DNA of 11,838 bases, from the NCBI GenBank assembly GCA_900551885.1, contig URXS01000058.1, forward strand, positions 1-11,838, written 5' to 3'. Positions within the stretch are counted from its first letter, which is position 1; every line of letters starts with the position of its first letter. Source of the DNA: an uncultured Oscillibacter sp. Lineage in GTDB: Bacteria > Bacillota > Clostridia > Oscillospirales > Oscillospiraceae. Made by a program: the position numbers and the translations under genes. Of the stretch, positions 1 to 5,918 are shown piece after piece. Under the pieces are notes generated by a model. It was not told the origin of the DNA. It saw only the letters and a program-made list of their open reading frames with translations, and searched no databases.

Positions 1-541
1 CGCCATAGCCCACGGCCTTCTCGATCTGCCGCTCCCCCAGGTGGCCGGCCTGGACGCCGGAGTTTTCGCCCTCCACCTTGCTCACCTCGCCGTGGAGGGT
101 GGACTTGACTTCCTGCACCGGCCGGGATAAGGGGTTGCCATGCTCCTTGCCGGGAGGCTTTACGGGGACGGCGGCCTTTGCCGCGTCCAGCTTATCCGCC
201 GCCTTGTCGGACTTTCGGACAGCCTTTTTCAGCTCCGGCGCCGCCCGGTCTGCCTCGGAAAACTGCAAACGGGAGGAAGGGCGGTCCCTGGCCGCCTCAC
301 CATCCCGGAAGGTGTCGCGCCGCTTGCGCCGCGCCTTTTTCGCCTGGCGGCGTTCCACATGGCCCGCCGCCTCGTCCACCGCCCGGCTCAGCACACCGGC
401 GGTCTCATCAGCAGAGGAATAGTCCTGCTCCGGGGGACGGTCCGAAACATGGGTGGCCTCGCCGGTCACCAGGTTCACCGAAATGGCCCCGTCACGGGTC
501 ATCTTCTGGGCCTCCTTCTCGGAGGCTTTCCATTCCTGCAT
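1..541 (-). CDS. CD1108-family mobile element protein, N-terminal part (runs off the window)
   Basis: An open frame starts at the ATG at 541-539, directly after the methylase stop (TAAATG), with GGAGG about 10 nt upstream. It stays open for 180 codons to the window edge, so the C-terminus is missing. The visible part is hydrophilic and charged. It begins MQEWKASEKEAQKMTRDGAI, then has SDRPPEQDYSSADETAGVLS, a basic cluster RRQAKKARRKRRD, an alanine/lysine-rich segment (KKAVRKSDKAADKLDAAKAA), and NPLSRPVQEVKSTLHGEVSK followed by VEGENSGVQAGH. From memory, this layout matches the N-terminus of CD1108-type proteins of Tn1549/CTn elements, which usually continue into a membrane segment and a lysozyme or NlpC/P60 peptidoglycan hydrolase for opening the wall at the transfer channel. 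Those domains lie outside the window, so the hydrolase role is inferred. The stretch between AAVPVK and NPLSRP seems shorter than in relatives I remember. Confidence 0.75.
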   Translation of the reverse strand, partial: MQEWKASEKEAQKMTRDGAISVNLVTGEATHVSDRPPEQDYSSADETAGVLSRAVDEAAGHVERRQAKKARRKRRDTFRDGEAARDRPSSRLQFSEADRAAPELKKAVRKSDKAADKLDAAKAAVPVKPPGKEHGNPLSRPVQEVKSTLHGEVSKVEGENSGVQAGHLGERQIEKAVGYG

Positions 542-1558
542 TTATCCGTCACCTCCTCCATAGGGGCAGATGCCGGCGCACGCCCCGGTCTCGATCATGG
601 AAATATAGTAAAAAATGGGATAGGCCTGGGGCGGGCAGACCGCGTTGCCCAGGGTTTTCAGCCGCAGGGCCCGGTCCTTCGTGTCCTCCGTTATGCGGGG
701 GACGCCCTCCGGCTCGCCGGCCCAGAGGATACGGCCGTCCATCCTTTCGGGAAGCCCATGAGCCATTCCACCCAATCCGGGTTCAGCGCCGCCTTCTCCG
801 ACAGGGGCTGCTCCTGGTGGATCACCTGGGCCGAAAGGTTGCTGGACGGGGACTTGCCCCGGAAGGCCGCCGGTTTCAAGGTGGAGCGGTAGCCCTCCGA
901 CGCCGCCGGCGTCAGGTAGAACACCGCCGCCGACAGGCTGAGGCTCCAGATCGACCCGTCCTTGTTCCGCTTGCGGAGTATCCCATTGTCCGACAGGAAC
1001 ACATCCAGGTTTGCCGCGTCCCTGCAGGTGGATTTGTCGGAGGCAAGGGGCGTGGGAAACATCAGCCGCGACGATAAAAGTTCGCTGGCGCTCATGCCAT
1101 GCGCCGACGCCGCAAGCCGGAAATACGAATGGGAGAACAGCGTATCCCGCTTTTGCCAGGTCAAAAATCGTTTTGTCGAGCCCCATATTGATGAAGCCAG
1201 CAACATTTTCCCCAAGCACCCAACGGGGCCGCAGCTCGGTAATAACTCTGCACATTTCCGGCCACAGGTAGCGTTCATCCGCAAAGCCCTTCCGCTTTCC
1301 CGCGGTGGAGAAGGGCTGGCAGGGGAAGCCGCCGGAGATGATGGTGACTGTTTCAAGTCCTGTTTTCTCAAAAAACGCCTCCTTCGTGAATGTGGTGATG
1401 TCCCGGAACTTCGGCACATCCGGCCAGTGCCGCTCCAGGATAGAATAGGGGTAGTCCGCCCATTCACATTGGCAGACCGTTTCAAAGCCCGCCGCCTCCG
1501 CCGCAAGGTCCAGACCGCCGATGCCGGAGAACAGGCTTACATGGGTCAGTCGCTCCAT
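542..1558 (-). CDS. C5 cytosine DNA methyltransferase, probably frame-disrupted in the middle
   Basis: This 338-codon frame carries the motifs of C5 cytosine methyltransferases, which transfer a methyl group from S-adenosylmethionine to cytosine C5. Motif I is FSGIGG (residues 10-15). Motif IV is GGFPCQPFS with catalytic Cys80. Motif VI is ENVAGF (117-122), motif VIII is HERQRTFIVA (155-164), and the last motif is LGNAV (303-307) followed by AYPIF. The ATG at 1558 is preceded by AAGGGG and overlaps the upstream gene by 13 bp; the next gene starts directly after the stop. Residues about 165-275 in this frame are rich in Gly, Pro and Val and look like a shadow. The same DNA in the next frame carries methylase-like sequence (separate entry). 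An ICE-borne methylase of this kind could protect incoming DNA from restriction. Activity of this copy is doubtful unless the shifted middle, roughly the target-recognition region, is tolerated. Confidence 0.85.
   Translation of the reverse strand: MERLTHVSLFSGIGGLDLAAEAAGFETVCQCEWADYPYSILERHWPDVPKFRDITTFTKEAFFEKTGLETVTIISGGFPCQPFSTAGKRKGFADERYLWPEMCRVITELRPRWVLGENVAGFINMGLDKTIFDLAKAGYAVLPFVFPACGVGAWHERQRTFIVAADVSHAPCLRQIHLQGRGKPGCVPVGQWDTPQAEQGRVDLEPQPVGGGVLPDAGGVGGLPLHLETGGLPGQVPVQQPFGPGDPPGAAPVGEGGAEPGLGGMAHGLPERMDGRILWAGEPEGVPRITEDTKDRALRLKTLGNAVCPPQAYPIFYYISMIETGACAGICPYGGGDG
736..1068 (-). other. Out-of-frame methyltransferase middle segment
   Basis: Read one base over from the main methylase frame, this stretch gives MFPTPLASDK (from about 1062), then YLTPAASEGYRSTLK, and ends in LNPDWVEWLMGFPKGWT (786-736). 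The PTPxASD and NPxWVEWLMGFPxGWT strings are typical of the region before the GNAV motif in many C5 methylases. The composition is also normal for a protein, unlike the main frame here. This frame hits TAA near 691. The main frame becomes recognisable again at ILWAGEPEG (about 730), so the two switches fall near 1060-1078 and 730-736. In the same DNA the main frame reads PGLGGMAHGLPERMDG, which itself resembles a motif of another methylase subgroup. Confidence 0.65.
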
Positions 1559-2181
1559 ACCTCATCCCCTTCAAGACCGTCATCCTGGGGATCGTCCTCC
1601 ACTTCCTCCAGCGGAATCAGGTTATGACGCTTGATGATGGCCTCCTCCAGGGTATCATGCGCGACGCCGCTGCCCTCCGGGAGCCCCAGGCTGCGGTAGA
1701 TCCGCTTCATCTCTTTCTCATAATTGCCGGCCCGCTTTTTCAAGCGGAGAAAATCCTTCTCCGTCTCCGCCTCCGACAGGCAGCGGGCCAGGGAGTGATA
1801 GAGAACGATCAGGTTGTAGATGTCGCCCACCAGCATACGGAAACCGCTGCCGGGGATGATGTACTCATCCCGATATTTCTTGGGCTTCGGCTCCTCCTCC
1901 GGGACCACCTCCACCTCGTCCAGCTCCTTGTCCATGAGCCCCTTCAAATCCTTGGGGTCGCCAAACACCAGGTAGCGGCCGGGGATGCCCCAGCTCTGGA
2001 ACTTCTCCTCAGCAATCTCACCGTACCGCTTCGCCGTATCCAGCACATGGAACACATCCTCCTCATCCTTGATGCGGCCAGCCAGAAAAGCGAGCTGGTG
2101 GAGAAGCCCATACAGGTGGACCTCATCGTTGATGTGGGAGAGATAGGTCTTGCCGTTGATGACGTACAGTTTGTTTTTCAT
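1546..2181 (-). CDS. Conserved ICE protein of unknown function, 211 aa
   Basis: I place the start at the ATG at 2181 (MKNKLYVINGKTYLSH), with GGAGG 7 nt upstream and only 2 bp after the VirB4 stop. The frame is open further upstream, but that extension overlaps VirB4 and reads as Arg/Gly/Pro-rich shadow. The protein is soluble-looking with no signal peptide or membrane segment. Residues about 80-105 are acidic then basic (DEVEVVPEEEPKPKKYRDEY). Residues 115-165 look helical (GDIYNLIVLYHSLARCLSEA, then LRLKKRAGNYEKEMKRIYRS). The C-terminus is strongly acidic (LEEVEDDPQDDGLEGDEVWS). It lies between VirB4 and the methylase and overlaps the methylase start by 13 bp, so it belongs to the conjugation operon. 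I know similar proteins at this place in CTn elements but no function for them. Confidence 0.8.
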   Translation of the reverse strand: MKNKLYVINGKTYLSHINDEVHLYGLLHQLAFLAGRIKDEEDVFHVLDTAKRYGEIAEEKFQSWGIPGRYLVFGDPKDLKGLMDKELDEVEVVPEEEPKPKKYRDEYIIPGSGFRMLVGDIYNLIVLYHSLARCLSEAETEKDFLRLKKRAGNYEKEMKRIYRSLGLPEGSGVAHDTLEEAIIKRHNLIPLEEVEDDPQDDGLEGDEVWSD

Positions 2182-2183
2182 AT

Positions 2184-4607
2184 TCACGCCTCCGTTTCCG
2201 CCGCGTGCTCCACCTCGCTGGGTTTGGTGGTGAGCAGCTTGTAAAGCTCCGTGTCCTTGGGGAAGTCGTCCGCAAAGGGCAGGATAACATTGTTGAAGAA
2301 CAGCAGCCCGTGGCCGGGGTCGGAATTGGTCACATAGGCAAGCTGCTCCGGGGAGATGTTCAGCCGCTCCGCCAGTATCTTCCGGTCGCCGGCGGCCTGG
2401 TTGAGCATATAGATGAAATCGCTGTTTTCCAGAATGTTCTCGATCTCCGGGGAGGAAAGCAGATCTTTGGGATTCTGCGTCGCCCCGGTCGGTACGCCGC
2501 CCCACTTTCTGAACCGTTTCCAAATCTCGGCGCTGTATGCTGCGGTCTGTTCCTCCTTCAGCAGAAGGTGGAACTCGTCCACGAAATACCAGGTAGACCG
2601 GCCGATGGCCCGGTTGATGGTGACGGTGTTCCACACCGCGTCCTGGACAATGAGCATACCGGGCTTTTTCAGGTTCTTGCCCAGGCCCTTGATGTCAAAG
2701 CAGACAAGGCGGTTGCGGATGTCCACGGTGGTGCGGTGGTTAAAGAAGTTCAGCGAACCGTTCACATACAGGTCCAGCGCCTGAGCTACCCGGTCGGCCT
2801 CCGGGATGCCTTGTGCCAGAAGCGCCTCCATCAAATCGCCCAGGATGGGCATATTCTCCGGTCTGGGGTCGGCAAAATAGGGCTGATAGATCTTCTGCAC
2901 AGCCCGGTCGATGACGGTTTTCTCGATGGCCTCCAGCCCCGTCTTGCTGCCCATGATAAGCTCGCAGAAGGACAGAACAAAATCACTTTTTAACGCCAGC
3001 GGGTTCTCCTCGTCCGAGTAGTTGAGATTGATGTCCAGGGGGTTCACATAGTCGGTGCTGGACGGAGACAGCCGGATCACCTGACCGCCCAGCCGCTTCA
3101 CCAGGGGAGAATATTCATCCTCCGGGTCGCAGATGATGACATTATCTTTGGTGGTCAGGATGATGAAGGTAATCTCTCGCTTGCAGCTCATGGATTTGCC
3201 GCTGCCCGGCGTACCAAACACCAGACCGTTGGGACACCGCGACTGCTTGCGGTCCAGCAGGATCATGTTGTTGGAGAGGGCGTTCAGGCCGTAATACATG
3301 GACTCGCCGCCCATGAACAATTCCTGGGTGACAAAGGGGACGAACACCGCCAGGGCCGATGTGGTCAGGCTCCGTTCGATCTTGATACGGTTGAGGCCCA
3401 ACGGAAGGCTGCTCATCAGCCCATCCTCTTGCTGGAAGTCCAGCCGGGTGAGAAGGCAGTTGTAGGTCTGGGCAACGCTGGCCGCCTGAGATACAGCGAT
3501 TTCCAACTTCTGCTTGGTTGCCGCCATGTGCATGACCAGGAAGGTCAGATTGAACATTCGCTCGTTTCGGCTTTGCAGGTCCTGGAGGATGGTTTTTGCC
3601 GCGCCGCCGTAGGTGGCAAGGTCGCTGGGGAGGATGTCCATGTCATACCCGCTGCGCACTGCCCGCTTCTGCTCCGCAATCTTCATGGCATCCAGGTCGG
3701 TGATCTTCCGCTTGACCATTTTAATGGCTTCGTTTTGGTTGATGCCCCGGATGTGCATAGTCACCAGGATATTGCCCTCGGTCTCCATAAACTCCGCCAA
3801 AATGCGGTCGTGGATCTCCGGGGCGGTGATCTGCAAAAAGCTGACTGCGCCGTACATCTCGCCGATGCGGAAGGTACGGGTTTCTCCGAAATGGAAGGAG
3901 GACGGGGCGATGAAGTCCTTGACCGAAAGGCCGCTGGGCGCCAGCCAGTCCCAATCGAAAGCGAACCTTCCACCCTCCGGATGAAGGATGCCGTGAAGCA
4001 GCTCCAGCCGCTCTTTCCCGTCCAGCACATGGGCGGCGGCACCCATGACCTTGAAGCGGTTGAGGGTGTCGGTCTCGATACGGGCAAACCGCGCCCGCGC
4101 CGCCGCCAGGTTCTCCGCCTCGATGGACAAAGTGACATACTTGGTTTTTACATAGCCGTTACTGCCTCGCTCATACTGGAAACGGAGTATCCCGGCTGCG
4201 TCCTCCCGGATGGGGTCCAGGTCGTCGCCCTGGGGACGGATGCCGAACAGGTCCTCCTCCGGTCCATGTTCCACATACCGGCTGCTGAGTGTCATTTGCA
4301 CTCCAATGGTGGGGTCATAGCCGTTATAGAAATCGCAGAGGCTTTCAAAGATGCTCCGCTGATCCTCCGGCCCTGCCAGACGGTAATTCACATCCTCATA
4401 GGCGATGGTCTTGGAGAAGGCCCCGCCATCCAGCCGGCACAGGCCGTCGGGGAACATATTACGAAAAGGGATGCTGTCCTGCACCGTATGGGTTTTCCCA
4501 TCGCCCTTTGCCTGCCGAACCACCGCCTCGATCTGCCGGCGCTCATTGCGGGTCAGCTTACGTCTGGGCTTTGCTGTTTTTCCGGGTCTTGCGGTTTTTG
4601 CCTGCAA
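2184..4607 (-). CDS. virB4: VirB4-family conjugation ATPase
   Basis: At 807 aa this has the usual length and layout of VirB4/TraE/TrbE ATPases, which power type IV secretion at the inner face of the membrane. The N-terminal half (about 20-420) is the VirB4 N-domain, with RNERRQIEAVVRQAKGDGKT near the start. Walker A is GTPGSGKS (465-472). Walker B is STWYFVDEFHLLL, with Asp677 and Glu678. Further C-terminal ATPase elements are GGVPTGATQNPKDLL (about 703-717) and LNQAAGDRK. The start is a TTG at 4607, set by AGGAGG 9 nt upstream; no ATG lies near it. The start sits inside the 3' end of the PrgI gene (50-bp overlap), and the stop is 2 bp before the 211-aa gene, so translation is probably coupled. 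No truncation or motif loss is seen. Confidence 0.95.
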   Translation of the reverse strand: MQAKTARPGKTAKPRRKLTRNERRQIEAVVRQAKGDGKTHTVQDSIPFRNMFPDGLCRLDGGAFSKTIAYEDVNYRLAGPEDQRSIFESLCDFYNGYDPTIGVQMTLSSRYVEHGPEEDLFGIRPQGDDLDPIREDAAGILRFQYERGSNGYVKTKYVTLSIEAENLAAARARFARIETDTLNRFKVMGAAAHVLDGKERLELLHGILHPEGGRFAFDWDWLAPSGLSVKDFIAPSSFHFGETRTFRIGEMYGAVSFLQITAPEIHDRILAEFMETEGNILVTMHIRGINQNEAIKMVKRKITDLDAMKIAEQKRAVRSGYDMDILPSDLATYGGAAKTILQDLQSRNERMFNLTFLVMHMAATKQKLEIAVSQAASVAQTYNCLLTRLDFQQEDGLMSSLPLGLNRIKIERSLTTSALAVFVPFVTQELFMGGESMYYGLNALSNNMILLDRKQSRCPNGLVFGTPGSGKSMSCKREITFIILTTKDNVIICDPEDEYSPLVKRLGGQVIRLSPSSTDYVNPLDINLNYSDEENPLALKSDFVLSFCELIMGSKTGLEAIEKTVIDRAVQKIYQPYFADPRPENMPILGDLMEALLAQGIPEADRVAQALDLYVNGSLNFFNHRTTVDIRNRLVCFDIKGLGKNLKKPGMLIVQDAVWNTVTINRAIGRSTWYFVDEFHLLLKEEQTAAYSAEIWKRFRKWGGVPTGATQNPKDLLSSPEIENILENSDFIYMLNQAAGDRKILAERLNISPEQLAYVTNSDPGHGLLFFNNVILPFADDFPKDTELYKLLTTKPSEVEHAAETEA

Positions 4608-4959
4608 TCGCTCTCACCTCCTGTTCCAATTCGTGCTGCCGCACAAGCGCGGAGTACAGGTTGTTGGTTTGGTAGATCCGCACCTTTGGGCGGATAAACT
4701 TGTTCTGAATGAGGTGCCCAAGGAACACCTCCAGGGGCTGCCCGTTCCGCTCGTACATGGCAAACAGGAAGAAGGGCAGCATGACCAGGATCATACACAG
4801 GGCCGCCGTGGTGGTGCCCAGCGCGCCCTTGGCTAAGAAGAAAAGCGGCACGCCAATCAGCGCCGCCGCTCCGAAACAGATCACTTGTCGTTTGGTCAGC
4901 CCGAACAGGATCTTGCTCTGCACCTTGCTCAGGTCCTTCGGGATCGTTACATAGGCCAA
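4558..4959 (-). CDS. PrgI-family conjugation membrane protein
   Basis: This 133-aa protein begins MAYVTIPKDLSKVQSKILFG, continues LTKRQVICFG, and has two membrane segments at about 25-44 (VICFGAAALIGVPLFFLA) and 49-69 (TTTAALCMILVMLPFFLFAM). A conserved soluble part follows (LEVFLGHLIQNKF, KVRIYQTNNLYSAL) and then a basic tail. This fits PrgI-type (VirB3-like) proteins that sit next to VirB4 in Gram-positive conjugation systems and help hold the ATPase at the membrane. The start is a TTG at 4959 with AAGGAG 9 nt upstream. An ATG at 4968-4966 is followed at once by a stop, and a GTG at 4963 is out of frame. The gene follows TrbL by 19 bp and overlaps VirB4 by 50 bp. Confidence 0.9.
   Translation of the reverse strand: MAYVTIPKDLSKVQSKILFGLTKRQVICFGAAALIGVPLFFLAKGALGTTTAALCMILVMLPFFLFAMYERNGQPLEVFLGHLIQNKFIRPKVRIYQTNNLYSALVRQHELEQEVRAIAGKNRKTRKNSKAQT
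4617..4622 (-). promoter_or_regulatory. Shine-Dalgarno site fixing the TTG start of VirB4
   Basis: The minus strand reads AGGAGG here, then 9 nt, then TTG at 4607. There is no in-frame ATG nearby, so this site decides the VirB4 start. It lies within the PrgI coding sequence. Confidence 0.75.
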
Positions 4960-4968
4960 TCACATCAA

Positions 4969-4974
4969 CTCCTT
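4969..4974 (-). promoter_or_regulatory. Shine-Dalgarno site fixing the TTG start of PrgI
   Basis: The minus strand reads AAGGAG, then 9 nt, then TTG at 4959. The site lies 4 nt past the TrbL stop, which suggests ribosomes pass directly from TrbL to PrgI. Confidence 0.7.
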
Positions 4975-4978
4975 TCTA

Positions 4979-5845
4979 TCAATGCGCCCCGAACAGAGAT
5001 TTTGCGAGACTGCCGGTCTTAAAGAGAGTGAAACACAGGAGTACCGTGTACCCCATGCACCCCCAAATGGCGCCGGAAATGTTGTCGCCGCTGAGCGAAA
5101 TGCCTTCCACCAGCACCGCATAGATGCCAACACAGATCATTATGAGGAACGCCTGGAAGCCCAGGGCCAGCAGGGAGCGGAGATAGTTCTGCCCCGTGTT
5201 TCCCCATTCCCGATTGACCATCGTGGCAAATGGGATGGGACCTATCGAAGTGACCAAATACACCTCAATAATTCTGCCGTAAATGACCAGGAAGATGCAG
5301 ATGGAAAGTATCTGCGTACACAGCCCCACGAATATGCTCTGGAACCACAGCCCCAGTAGGGCGCCGATGCTCCAGTCTGCAAGCTGGGTTTCCAGATCAG
5401 CGGTCACGCTGGATATGTCGATGCCAGCATCCGAGATGATGACGCCTGCCGACTGGTTGACCACATTCTGCGCCACATCGAACACCGCCATGACAATGTT
5501 CCAGGTGTTCGTAACAATCAGCACGGCACAGAAAGACTTAAAAATCCACTTGAAGAAGATCCATGTGTCGAAGTCATGTAGATTGTTCTTCTCGACGATG
5601 AGCTGGATCAACTCGTAGCACATGACAAAGGTGAGGATGATGCCGGCGATGGGGACGATGACCGTTTCCGAAAGGCTGCGGATCATATTGAAGATGCCGC
5701 TGTTCCAGGCGGCGGGCGTCATGCCGACCTCCCCGGCGATCTCGCCCACCTTTGTGTTCAGGGTATCAAACATCCCGGTCAGGTTGGATATGATACCGTC
5801 AATGAGCAGTTCTTGGAACCACTCCTGTATTGCGTCAAAGATCAA
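4979..5845 (-). CDS. TrbL/VirB6-like conjugation channel protein
   Basis: A 288-aa polytopic membrane protein with a start-proximal amphipathic segment (IFDAIQEWFQELLIDGIIS). Hydrophobic spans lie at about 61-83 (VIVPIAGIILTFVMCYELIQ), 97-125, 160-190 (LLGLWFQSIFVGLC, then CIFLVIYG), 191-207, 222-247 and 258-278. The loop TSIGPIPFATMVNREWGNTG (199-218) is the best recognisable element. The position just before PrgI and VirB4 and the fold pattern fit the TrbL/VirB6-like channel subunit of clostridial ICEs. The start is the TTG at 5845, with a near-perfect anti-16S match (AAAGGAGGTGATC) upstream. That Shine-Dalgarno and the first two bases of the start codon are base-paired in a predicted RNA structure (separate entry), so translation may depend on upstream ribosomes. 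Confidence 0.88.
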   Translation of the reverse strand: MIFDAIQEWFQELLIDGIISNLTGMFDTLNTKVGEIAGEVGMTPAAWNSGIFNMIRSLSETVIVPIAGIILTFVMCYELIQLIVEKNNLHDFDTWIFFKWIFKSFCAVLIVTNTWNIVMAVFDVAQNVVNQSAGVIISDAGIDISSVTADLETQLADWSIGALLGLWFQSIFVGLCTQILSICIFLVIYGRIIEVYLVTSIGPIPFATMVNREWGNTGQNYLRSLLALGFQAFLIMICVGIYAVLVEGISLSGDNISGAIWGCMGYTVLLCFTLFKTGSLAKSLFGAH

Positions 5846-5918
5846 CGGGGATCACCTCCTTTGCGGAGGCTTCCGCCATGAGGCGAAAGTCCCCGCTGGG
5901 TTTGGAATATATGGTCAT
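5835..5918 (-). CDS. Possible 27-aa coupled leader ORF between the SLH gene and TrbL
   Basis: The SLH gene ends GCATGA, and the ATG in that string (5918-5916) opens a 27-codon frame ending in TGA at 5837-5835, 11 bases into TrbL. The peptide begins MTIYSKPSGDFRL and continues MAEASAKEVIPVDL. It has no motif I recognise, and no independent strong Shine-Dalgarno apart from the coupling overlap. A ribosome restarting at ATGA would travel through the whole three-way junction and expose the TrbL start. It may be only a coupling device, a remnant, or chance. Confidence 0.35.
   Translation of the reverse strand: MTIYSKPSGDFRLMAEASAKEVIPVDL
5844..5897 (-). promoter_or_regulatory. Three-way-junction RNA masking the TrbL ribosome site and start
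   Basis: In minus-strand RNA, three stems fit together with almost no unpaired bases. The outer stem pairs AGCGGGGA (5897-5890) with UCCCCGUU (5851-5844), 8 bp with one G-U. Stem A pairs CUUUCGCC (5889-5882) with GGCGGAAG (5877-5870), 8 bp with one G-U and a UCAU loop. Stem B pairs CCUCC (5869-5865) with GGAGG (5859-5855) around a GCAAA loop. Only UGA (5854-5852) is unpaired at the junction. GGAGG is the TrbL Shine-Dalgarno, and the outer stem takes in the first two bases of its TTG start. Both G-U pairs would be mismatches in plus-strand RNA, which favours a role in the mRNA. Function as a translational switch is inference. Confidence 0.6.

Noticed and set aside
140..1077. Overlapping plus-strand frames opposite the methylase and CD1108-like genes
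   Set aside because: Compositions are Arg/Pro/Gly-rich and random-looking; the minus-strand genes explain the sequence.
2182..2634. N-terminal extension of the 211-aa protein to a start at 2634
   Set aside because: It lies wholly inside VirB4 in another frame, and a good Shine-Dalgarno plus ATG at 2181 marks the true start.
3429..4697. 422-codon plus-strand open frame opposite VirB4
   Set aside because: It is antisense to VirB4, has no recognisable motif and crosses two real genes.
4553..4963. Alternative 136-codon frame starting with GTG at 4963, overlapping PrgI
   Set aside because: The PrgI frame has the membrane segments and family sequence; this one is a shifted shadow.
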